From Clostridiales bacterium UBA735 (GTDB lineage: Bacteria; Bacillota; Clostridia; Oscillospirales; Oscillospiraceae), in assembly GCA_002298695.1 (NCBI GenBank), contig DBLB01000142.1, forward strand, positions 586 through 7,838: 7,253 nt of DNA, in the 5' to 3' direction. Positions within the stretch are counted from its first letter, which is position 1, and every line of letters starts with the position of its first letter. Positions 1 to 5,964 of the stretch are shown piece after piece. The notes under the pieces are model-generated. The model was given only the letters and a program-made list of their open reading frames with translations. It was not told the DNA's origin and did not search any database. The position numbers and the translations under genes were made by a program.

Positions 1-75
1 GATAGGCACAACGATAAGAAATGCTGTGTAAATTGAAGCAATTATTAGCTATAACGTACAAAACTTCACGCGAAA

Positions 76-95
76 TTTTGATATATCATACAAAA
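76..95. promoter_or_regulatory. AT-rich palindrome overlapping the candidate -10
   Basis: TGATATATCA at 79-88 is a perfect 10-base palindrome. TTTTG at 76-80 and CAAAA at 91-95 form a second, slightly offset inverted pair around it. It coincides with the only reasonable -10-like sequence in the leader, so it may be an operator for a sugar-responsive repressor, or simply AT-rich promoter DNA. It does not match a known operator consensus that I can name. Confidence 0.3.
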
Positions 96-108
96 CCTGA
101 GCTGATCA

Positions 109-123
109 ATTGCGATGCGCAAT
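109..123. promoter_or_regulatory. Perfect 6-bp inverted repeat ATTGCG-ATG-CGCAAT
   Basis: The arms ATTGCG (109-114) and CGCAAT (118-123) are exact reverse complements around three bases. The repeat lies about 25 bases downstream of the palindrome at 79-88 and 59 bases before the ribosome binding site. It could be a roadblock operator just after the transcription start, or an RNA mini-hairpin in the leader. The odd length and missing central CG argue against a LacI-family site. An ATG lies in its centre (115-117) and is in frame with the GH2 gene, but has no ribosome binding site before it. Confidence 0.35.
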
Positions 124-152
124 GAAAATACAGCCCCAACGCTGTCAATAAG

Positions 153-167
153 GGAGACGCAATCTCC
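153..167 (+). other. Small leader hairpin GGAGA-CGCAA-TCTCC
   Basis: GGAGA (153-157) can pair with TCTCC (163-167) across a five-base loop, 14 bases before the real Shine-Dalgarno. The CGCAAT at 158-163 repeats the right arm of the inverted repeat at 109-123. The stem may sequester the GGGAG at 152-156, which otherwise looks like a second Shine-Dalgarno. There is no U-tract, so it is not a terminator. Confidence 0.3.
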
Positions 168-181
168 ACGAAAGAGAATAC

Positions 182-188
182 AAGGAGG
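182..188 (+). promoter_or_regulatory. Ribosome binding site of the GH2 gene
   Basis: AAGGAGG is an almost ideal Shine-Dalgarno, seven bases before ATG 196. It decides the start in favour of the codon that opens a classic signal peptide, over the in-frame ATG at 115, which has no such site. Confidence 0.9.
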
Positions 189-195
189 AAACGAA

Positions 196-276
196 ATGAA
201 GAAGACACAGAGATGGCTCTGCCTGCTGCTCGTGTTTTGCATGATGCTCTCCGTATTGCCGGTCACGGCAATGGCG
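196..276 (+). other. Sec signal peptide of the GH2 enzyme
   Basis: MKK and Arg6 give the basic N-region, a hydrophobic core rich in Leu, Val and Met follows, and VTAMA before AEP is a standard A-x-A signal peptidase I site, with cleavage expected after residue 27. The cysteines lie inside the hydrophobic core, not in a lipobox, so lipoprotein anchoring is unlikely. No LPxTG sorting motif occurs at the C-terminus; anchoring is through SLH repeats instead. Confidence 0.9.
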
Positions 277-3200
277 GCGGAACCGGGCACGCAAGCGGCG
301 GGTGCAGCGGAGCCGCGGCACGGAGAAGCGATCTATGAGGATGACTTTTCGGGGAATGGGAAAAGCAATTGGCCCGTGAAGGGCGATTATACCTGGACAG
401 GTTCAGGCACATTGCAAGGCAAAAAGTATGATAACGGCAGTATCCTGCGTGCAGAGAAGGTAACAGGACTGATAAATGCAGAAAACTATGTTGTTTCGGC
501 GAAAGTAAAGCTGCCCCTGCACGAAGATTCAAACAGATATACCGGCGGATACAGTGCAGGCATTGTATTTCATGCCCAAGACAATTACAACTATTATCAC
601 CTGAGAGTGGAACGCTCGAAAGGCGGCGGAGACATTTTTCAACTGTGGCAGTGGAAGCGGGACATGGGCAGCAACGGCCAGCCAGTCGGCACACAGAAAA
701 CAGAAAAGCTGATGAGCTGCCAGATCGATTGGAATGTCAACGTTGCACATACGCTTGCGGCTGTTGTGATCGGAAATACGATCTATGCCTATTATGACGG
801 CGAAGCGCAATTTTCCTATGAGGTCGCGGATGAAAATGCAATCAAAGCCGGTACGGTTGGCTTCCGCATCCACAGCTGCGATGCGGAGTTCGACGATCTG
901 AAGGTCTGGAAACTTCCTGAAGCTCGCGTGGAGATTACTGCTCCTGTCCAAGACGCGATGATTTCCAATGGCAATGTGACGATCCGCGGTAAGGTGATTG
1001 GCGCAAACAATGCCAAGATCGCGTTCGATTCCGGCAGTTCCTCGCTGCCGGTGACACTGGAGGCGGACGGCAGCTTTTCCTATGAGACGGTGCTTTCAAA
1101 CGGCACACACACGGTGACCGTTGCGGCCGTGGATCCAAACGGAACGTCCGTTACTGCGTCCAGGTCCTTCACGGTAAACGTTCAGGAACCGGAAGCAGTG
1201 CTCGATCCGAGCGGAGATGGCGAAGAAACGCTGACGCTCAACGGAGACTGGTATTTCAAGACGGATCCGACAAATACCGGGATTGCCGGGCAGTGGTTTA
1301 ACGAGGACGATTACAATGACTGGGACGTGCTTCCGGTTCCGGGCAACTGGGATCTGGAAAATGAATACGCGAATTATAAGGGCGTCGCATGGTATGCGCG
1401 GAGCTTTACCGTGGACGAAAAGTATCGGAACTATCCGGTCTATCTGAACATGGTCGCGGCGTACCGCAACTGCACGATCTGGATCAACGGACAGGAGGCC
1501 GGAACACATGCAGATGGCCACACGACCTTTGAACTTCGAATCGACCAGTTCCTGCGCTACGGTGACGAAGAAAATACGATCACCGTCAAACTGGATAATA
1601 ACAGCTACGACCGCGGCGCATGGTGGAAATGGGGCGGCATTTCCGGCGGCGCGTCGCTGAAGATCCGCAATACGGCGAAGCTGGATTGGCAGCACATCGT
1701 TTCGACGCCGGATCTGGCTGCGAAAACGGCCGAACTGAACATTACGTACCGCATGGACAATGCCTCCAATGCAGAAAAGCAATATACGCTTGTGACGGAG
1801 GTTATCGATCAGCAGACCAATTCCACGGTGGGAACCGTCCGCACGTCAATCACCCTTGCCGCGATGCAGAACGATCAGACGGTTTCGGCGCAGCTTCATT
1901 TGGACAATGTTAAGCTGTGGTATCTGGACGATCCCAACCTCTACACCGTCAAGACGTGGCTGAAGGATGGAGCACAGACGATCCACTACGTGGAGGACGA
2001 CATCGGTATCCGCAAGATCGAGATCAATGACTGTAAATTCTATCTCAATGGCGAACATTTGCGCCTGACCGGCGCGAACCGCGTCTGGGACGACCGTGTC
2101 AACGGGCAGACCGAACCGGACTACCTGGTCATGCGTGACATTGATTATATGAAGTCCATGGGCATGAACTGCGCCCGCATGAGCCATGTCCCGATGACGA
2201 AGAACATTCTGGATTATTGCGACCAGGTCGGCTTCCTGCTGATCTGCGAGGGAAACTGCTGGGGCGACGAGCCGCAGAAGATCGGTGACAGCTACGAGTG
2301 TGTACCACGGTATACGGAGATGATCGAACAGGACTATAATCATCCGTCGATTTTTGCATGGTCGATCGGCAATGAAATGCACGGCACACGGGCGGCGACG
2401 AAGGCCTACGCGCAGTTCATGGTTCCGTATATCAAAAGCCTGGACAGCACACGGTTTGTCACAGAGGTCAGCAACACGGCAGGAGGTTCCAGTAAGCCAG
2501 ACGACGATTCCGTCCAATATGCAGACTTCATTTGCCGGAATGCCTACGGTGGCTTTAAGAGCATCGCGGAAAAAGTTCATAAATTCTATCCGGGCAAGGC
2601 CATCTTCTTTACCGAAACCGGTTACAGTCAGAACAAAGAGAATCTGGACAGTACGATCAATGCGCAAGGGATCATAAATGACCTGGCGGGTCTTGAGTAT
2701 GTAGCGGGTGCGTCGCTCTGGACGCTGAATGACTATCGCTCCGGATTTATCGGGACTCCGGCAGGGCAGAACCGCGCTTGGGGCGTCACGACTGTGTGGG
2801 GCGACAAAAAAGCCGGCTTCGAGAAGCTGCGCAGCGCGTTCTCTCCGGTAAAATCGCTGACTGTGATGGTCAACGGAGACACGCAGCAAGCCGGCGAGGC
2901 GATGGCGATGCTGCAGCTGGAAATGAAAAACATCGAGGAGACGCTTCCGGCCTACCCGCTTCGCAATGCCAACCTGAAATGGGAGGCGATCCGCGCTGAC
3001 GGGACGACGGCTTCTTCCGGCCTGTGCGAGATCCCGGAGATTCCGGCAACCGGCGGTACGTATTCAGCGGCTGCGCAGATCACGGTACCGGAAGGCGGTA
3101 TCGCCGCCGTCCGTGCCACAGTCGTAGATTCGCTGGGCTATGAGATCGCGGAAACGATGAAGTATTTGCAGGCTCCGGCCACCGCGCCGGTCATCACCGG

Positions 3201-5913
3201 CGTCATCACGACGCAAAGCAGCGCCCGTGTGACGTTCGAAGGTGTTGACATGGCGACCTCGTATGTTGTTACAGCAAGCAATGGCGGTACGCCAAAAACG
3301 GTTACGGTAAAATCCGACCGCTACGCGAACTTTGCGGGTCTGACCGGCACGGGCTGGCAGTTTACCGTGGCGGCGGTCAATGAAGCCGGAACGGGTGCAG
3401 TATCTGTGCCGGTCGCGGCGGAGCTTGACAGCACTGTTACAGCGCTTCCGCCGGTCATCTGGCATACGGAGCCGATCGCAAACGGATTCTTTGTGGGCTA
3501 TTCCGCCCAAAATGACACGGATACGTATGAGATCCACTATGGCCTGTCGCCAGAGCAGATGGATCAGACGCTTTCTCTGCAAACATCCGGCGGCGCGAAG
3601 GTTTCCGGCTTGATCGCCGGGCGGACATATTACTATCGAATCAGAAATACGACGACAAGCAGCGCGTGGAGCCAGACCGTTGCGGTGATCCCGGAGGCCG
3701 TTGGGCAGGCGCTGGCAGTGCCCAACGTCAAAGGCGCTGCGGCCGGAAAAGACCGGGTCAGCCTGACAATCGATCCGGTCTGGAAGGCGACAGGCTACCG
3801 CGTGGCCTACGGCACGGCGCCGAATGCGCTCACGAACGTAGTAGAGATCAAACGCTCCGAGGTGGAGCAGCTGATGATCTCCGGCCTTCAGGAAAATCAG
3901 ACGTATTATTTCGCGGTGGCCTCCCTCAACGGCACAGCGGCTTCCGGATATTCTTCGGTTTGTGCCGCAACGACGGCTGACAGCACGGGTCTGCAGAACG
4001 AGCTGATCGTCAATGTGGAGACGAAGACGCTCCGCCTGACGGATGCCGATGCGGGCACGTCGATTGGGTTGTCTGCTTTTACAAGCTCAAATGGTACGAT
4101 TTCTGTAAAGGCCGAAGAACTGCCGCAGGGCATGACTGCGGAGGAACAAATCTATTCCTTACAGGAAGGGATCAACAGGCTGGACTTCCAGCTGTCTTGC
4201 GACGGATCTCTGGCCGCCGGAAGATATTCAATCGTGATCGTCGTTTCTGACGTGAACAGGAAAGCATTGAAGCGTGCCAACGTGACGATCGAGGTGCTGG
4301 AAACGAAGCCCCTGCTTCAGGATGACTATTCCGAAGTTATCAGTGATCGTTATACTGAGGAAGGAAACGGCACACACGCCGTGCAGGACGACAAGCTCAA
4401 TATTTCGGCGAATGCGGCAAACGCTTCGTACCTGATGATAACGGGTGAAGCTGACTGGACGGATTATATCGTATCGGCGACCATGTATATGCAAGAGCGA
4501 ATTCCATCTACAAGTGCCGGCCTGGTGTTCCGCTATGTGGACAAGGATAATTTCTGGCATCTTCGTATTGATGAACAAACGGAAACTGGACTTTCTCTGC
4601 AGGTTCTTGAGTGGGCTGCTGGTAAAGCCACGAAAAGACTGGTGATTCCGATCCAAGCTACAGCGAATGGGATGTATCAGCTCAAGGTTCAGGTGGTCGG
4701 CAATACAGCAACGGTGTTCTTAGATGGAAAGGTCATGGGCGAAGTTGCTGTGTCACAGCCGAAAGGCAAGGTTGGCTATCGTGTCTATGGTCGTAGTGCC
4801 AGCTTTGATGATTTCATCGTGCGTCAGATTATTGCTGCTCCAGCAGTCGACAAGTTCGCACTGACCACGGCGATCGACGAGGCAAAGAAACTGACCGAGA
4901 CCAATTATACCGCAGACAGCTGGAAGACTTTCGCGGACGAGCTGAAGGCAGCAGAAGAGATTTCGAACAAGGATGATGCTACGCAGAAAGAAGTCGACGC
5001 TGCTGTAAAGGCGTTGACGGACGCGAAGGACGCGCTGGTCAAGGCTGAACAGCCGCAGACGGTCGACAAGTCTGAGCTGCAACGCCGTTACAACGATTTG
5101 GAGAATCTGCCCAACCATGGCTACACGCAGGAATCCTGGAATAGCTTTGAGAACGCACTGAAACATGCAAGGGATGTTCTCAACAACTCTGATGCGACGC
5201 AGGATGATGTTGACTATGCACTGATTGCACTGAACAAAGCGGCCAATGACCTGACGCAGATCACACCGCCGACGCCGGTCATCCCGGTCACGCCGAGTGA
5301 ACCGGCGCAGAACCCGTTCAACCCGAACGCCGGTTCCAACACGAACAAGTTCCCGTTCCTCGATGTTCCGTCCGATAGCTGGTACTATTCCAGCGTCAAG
5401 GCGGCGTGGGAAAATGACCTGATCGACGGTGTGACGGCGAATGAGTTCAAGCCGAACGCGACGCTGACCGTCGCGCAGACCATCAAGCTGGCCGCGGCCC
5501 TGCATCAGCTCGACCGCACCGGCAAGGTCAGCCTGACGAATGGCGGCGCGAACTGGTACGACAGCTACGTCAACTACGCTGTCACAAACGGCATCATCGA
5601 AAAGGATTATGCGAATTACAGCAAGGCGCAGATGAACGCGCCGGTCACGCGCGGCGAGTTCGTGCATATCTTCCACGGCGCAGAGGAAGCCTACAAGGCT
5701 ATCAACACTGTGGCGGATAACGCGATCCCGGACGTGAAAACGACCGACAAGTTCGCTCCGGAAATTTACGAGTTCTATCGCGCGGGCATCCTGACGGGTT
5801 CCGATGCGAAGGGCACGTTCCATTCCGCGAGCACCATCAAGCGCAGCGAGGCCGCGGCCATTCTCCTCAGAATGTTCGAGACTTCTGCGAGAAAGAGCAT
5901 TACCCTCAAATAA
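196..5913 (+). CDS. Giant secreted SLH-anchored GH2 glycoside hydrolase, putative beta-galactosidase
   Basis: This 1905-residue enzyme should be exported by Sec and held on the cell wall, cleaving a terminal sugar from an external glycan. In order I see: signal peptide (1-27), LamG-like beta-sandwich (46-238), Ig-like domain (about 244-334), GH2 sugar-binding domain (335-490, ending in a WWKWGGI block), GH2 Ig-like domain (491-611), GH2 TIM barrel (612-891), Ig-like domain (892-993), three FN3-like domains (about 996-1263), Ig-like domain (1264-1372), second LamG-like domain (1373-1545), two FIVAR repeats (1551-1689), Pro-rich linker and three SLH repeats (1721-1894). GH2 hallmarks are GANR at 626-629, RMSHVP at 661-666, IGNE with acid/base Glu727, and FTETGY with likely nucleophile Glu807. 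LacZ has about 1023 residues; the excess here is accessory modules. The frame is intact. Beta-galactosidase is inferred mainly from the adjacent galE-galT; beta-glucuronidase or another GH2 activity cannot be excluded. Confidence 0.93.
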   Translation: MKKTQRWLCLLLVFCMMLSVLPVTAMAAEPGTQAAGAAEPRHGEAIYEDDFSGNGKSNWPVKGDYTWTGSGTLQGKKYDNGSILRAEKVTGLINAENYVVSAKVKLPLHEDSNRYTGGYSAGIVFHAQDNYNYYHLRVERSKGGGDIFQLWQWKRDMGSNGQPVGTQKTEKLMSCQIDWNVNVAHTLAAVVIGNTIYAYYDGEAQFSYEVADENAIKAGTVGFRIHSCDAEFDDLKVWKLPEARVEITAPVQDAMISNGNVTIRGKVIGANNAKIAFDSGSSSLPVTLEADGSFSYETVLSNGTHTVTVAAVDPNGTSVTASRSFTVNVQEPEAVLDPSGDGEETLTLNGDWYFKTDPTNTGIAGQWFNEDDYNDWDVLPVPGNWDLENEYANYKGVAWYARSFTVDEKYRNYPVYLNMVAAYRNCTIWINGQEAGTHADGHTTFELRIDQFLRYGDEENTITVKLDNNSYDRGAWWKWGGISGGASLKIRNTAKLDWQHIVSTPDLAAKTAELNITYRMDNASNAEKQYTLVTEVIDQQTNSTVGTVRTSITLAAMQNDQTVSAQLHLDNVKLWYLDDPNLYTVKTWLKDGAQTIHYVEDDIGIRKIEINDCKFYLNGEHLRLTGANRVWDDRVNGQTEPDYLVMRDIDYMKSMGMNCARMSHVPMTKNILDYCDQVGFLLICEGNCWGDEPQKIGDSYECVPRYTEMIEQDYNHPSIFAWSIGNEMHGTRAATKAYAQFMVPYIKSLDSTRFVTEVSNTAGGSSKPDDDSVQYADFICRNAYGGFKSIAEKVHKFYPGKAIFFTETGYSQNKENLDSTINAQGIINDLAGLEYVAGASLWTLNDYRSGFIGTPAGQNRAWGVTTVWGDKKAGFEKLRSAFSPVKSLTVMVNGDTQQAGEAMAMLQLEMKNIEETLPAYPLRNANLKWEAIRADGTTASSGLCEIPEIPATGGTYSAAAQITVPEGGIAAVRATVVDSLGYEIAETMKYLQAPATAPVITGVITTQSSARVTFEGVDMATSYVVTASNGGTPKTVTVKSDRYANFAGLTGTGWQFTVAAVNEAGTGAVSVPVAAELDSTVTALPPVIWHTEPIANGFFVGYSAQNDTDTYEIHYGLSPEQMDQTLSLQTSGGAKVSGLIAGRTYYYRIRNTTTSSAWSQTVAVIPEAVGQALAVPNVKGAAAGKDRVSLTIDPVWKATGYRVAYGTAPNALTNVVEIKRSEVEQLMISGLQENQTYYFAVASLNGTAASGYSSVCAATTADSTGLQNELIVNVETKTLRLTDADAGTSIGLSAFTSSNGTISVKAEELPQGMTAEEQIYSLQEGINRLDFQLSCDGSLAAGRYSIVIVVSDVNRKALKRANVTIEVLETKPLLQDDYSEVISDRYTEEGNGTHAVQDDKLNISANAANASYLMITGEADWTDYIVSATMYMQERIPSTSAGLVFRYVDKDNFWHLRIDEQTETGLSLQVLEWAAGKATKRLVIPIQATANGMYQLKVQVVGNTATVFLDGKVMGEVAVSQPKGKVGYRVYGRSASFDDFIVRQIIAAPAVDKFALTTAIDEAKKLTETNYTADSWKTFADELKAAEEISNKDDATQKEVDAAVKALTDAKDALVKAEQPQTVDKSELQRRYNDLENLPNHGYTQESWNSFENALKHARDVLNNSDATQDDVDYALIALNKAANDLTQITPPTPVIPVTPSEPAQNPFNPNAGSNTNKFPFLDVPSDSWYYSSVKAAWENDLIDGVTANEFKPNATLTVAQTIKLAAALHQLDRTGKVSLTNGGANWYDSYVNYAVTNGIIEKDYANYSKAQMNAPVTRGEFVHIFHGAEEAYKAINTVADNAIPDVKTTDKFAPEIYEFYRAGILTGSDAKGTFHSASTIKRSEAAAILLRMFETSARKSITLK
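331..909 (+). repeat. LamG-like beta-sandwich module, copy 1
   Basis: Residues 46-238 look like a concanavalin-A-like (LamG / DUF1080-type) beta-sandwich, a fold often used for carbohydrate binding. It opens with EDDFSG, has SAGIVF at 120-125 followed by an aromatic stretch and HLRVE, and ends with FDDLKVW at 232-238. It shares these landmarks in the same order with the module at residues 1373-1545, so the two are protein-level repeats. Third-position GC is low here (31 of 60 codons at 481-660). The ligand is unknown. Confidence 0.75.
1198..2868 (+). other. GH2 catalytic core (sugar-binding, Ig-like and TIM-barrel domains)
   Basis: Residues 335-891 form a complete GH2 core. The barrel carries the conserved arginine and histidine of RMSHVP (661-666), the acid/base Glu727 after HPSIFAWSIGN, and the probable nucleophile Glu807 in FTETGY. 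The 80-residue gap between the two glutamates is close to the 76 in LacZ (Glu461 to Glu537). The LacZ metal-ligand block (E-x-N-x-E-x-H) is replaced by EGNCWGDEP at 685-693. After WTLNDYR (842-848) there is GQNRAWG (857-863) and no glucuronidase N-x-K motif. Catalysis should be retaining, as for all GH2 enzymes; the sugar recognised is not certain. Confidence 0.9.
3181..3984 (+). repeat. Three tandem FN3-like domains
   Basis: Residues about 996-1084, 1085-1169 and 1170-1263 each show the fibronectin type III pattern: a proline-containing start, a V-x-F/V-x-Y or similar strand, and a T-Y-Y-F/Y-x-V/I strand near the end (TYYYRI and TYYFAV in the second and third). The third has the cleanest pattern. 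Such domains are usual spacers in surface polysaccharidases. Boundaries are approximate and the first copy is the most diverged. Confidence 0.7.
4312..4830 (+). repeat. LamG-like beta-sandwich module, copy 2
   Basis: Residues 1373-1545 repeat the landmarks of the N-terminal module: QDDYS at the start, SAGLVF at 1440-1445, then FWHLRI, a VVGN-x-A strand before a short LDG turn, VGYRV, and FDDFIV at 1537-1542. It sits at the far C-terminal side of the catalytic core, just before the FIVAR repeats. Its third-position GC is the lowest I counted in the gene (36 of 80 codons at 4561-4800), unlike the flanking regions. Confidence 0.75.
4846..5262 (+). repeat. Two FIVAR repeats
   Basis: Residues 1551-1619 and 1622-1689 are two diverged copies of the same all-alpha repeat. 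Shared landmarks are VDK-x-x-L at the start, Y-T-x-x-S-W-x-x-F in the middle, D-A-T-Q before the last helix, and A-L-x-x-A-x-x-x-L near the end. This is the FIVAR pattern found in many Gram-positive surface proteins and glycosidases, usually as a spacer or carbohydrate-binding helper. A Pro/Thr/Asn-rich linker (about 1690-1718) follows and leads into the SLH anchor. Confidence 0.85.
5356..5877 (+). other. Three SLH cell-wall anchoring repeats
   Basis: SLH repeats lie at residues about 1721-1770 (FLDVP...SWYY), 1786-1829 (NWYDSYVNYA) and 1844-1894 (IPDV...APEIYEFYRAGI). SLH triplets bind secondary cell-wall polymer on Gram-positive cells, so the enzyme should be displayed on the surface. The TRAE-type motif is TVAQ in the first repeat, TRGE in the second and KRSE in the third. 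The protein ends 11 residues after the last repeat. Confidence 0.92.
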
Positions 5914-5919
5914 GCAACG

Positions 5920-5949
5920 GGCGGGAGATGTTTGCATCTCCCGCCTTTT
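5920..5949 (+). terminator. Rho-independent terminator between GH2 gene and galE
   Basis: GGCGGGAGATG (5920-5930) pairs perfectly with CATCTCCCGCC (5935-5945) around a four-base TTTG loop, and TTTT follows at 5946-5949. It begins six bases after the GH2 stop codon. The stem is strong but the U-tract is short, so some read-through into galE is plausible. There is no matching A-tract on the left side, so it looks one-directional. Confidence 0.85.
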
Positions 5950-5950
5950 C

Positions 5951-5957
5951 AAAGGAG
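5951..5957 (+). promoter_or_regulatory. galE: Ribosome binding site of galE, abutting the terminator
   Basis: AAAGGAG lies seven bases before ATG 5965 and one base after the terminator U-tract. It selects the start that gives MKTILVLGG, the normal GalE N-terminus. An in-frame ATG at 5932 lies in the terminator loop and right arm and would add an unrelated 11-residue leader. Confidence 0.9.
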
Positions 5958-5964
5958 CGATTTT

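Larger units (their letters stand above)
1..195 (+). promoter_or_regulatory. Upstream leader of the GH2 gene with a weak candidate promoter
   Basis: This stretch is visibly AT-richer than the rest of the window and holds no supported gene. The best promoter candidate is an extended -10 element, TGATATATC at 79-87 (TG, one base, then TATATC). There is no good -35 box at the right distance; TTGAAG at 33-38 and TTCACG at 65-70 are poor fits. If it is used, transcription would start near 94 and leave an untranslated leader of about 100 bases. A short frame, I-G-T-T-I-R-N-A-V then TAA at 29-31, runs in from the left edge and could be the tail of an upstream gene, but ten codons are too few to judge. 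Confidence 0.35.

Noticed and set aside
1..31. Possible C-terminal end of an upstream gene
   Set aside because: Only ten codons before TAA are visible, other frames are equally short, and there is no recognisable motif.
27..40. Possible CcpA catabolite-repression (cre) site
   Set aside because: The ends resemble the consensus (TGTAA and CA), but the essential central CG is TT, so I do not support it.
115..195. In-frame upstream start that would add 27 residues to the GH2 enzyme
   Set aside because: There is no Shine-Dalgarno before ATG 115, the added residues are polar and would bury the signal peptide, and ATG 196 has an ideal site and a classic N-terminus.
1846..2889. Antisense open frame of 347 codons opposite the GH2 barrel
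   Set aside because: There is no ribosome binding site or domain I can recognise, and the sense strand carries well-conserved GH2 catalytic motifs.
4753..5952. Long antisense open frame (399 codons) opposite the FIVAR-SLH region
   Set aside because: It is Arg/Val/Asp-rich with no recognisable domain, lies fully opposite strong coding sequence, and is expected from GC-rich third positions on the other strand.
5932..5964. In-frame upstream start for galE
   Set aside because: The ATG lies in the terminator hairpin, has no suitable ribosome binding site, and adds 11 residues not expected in GalE.
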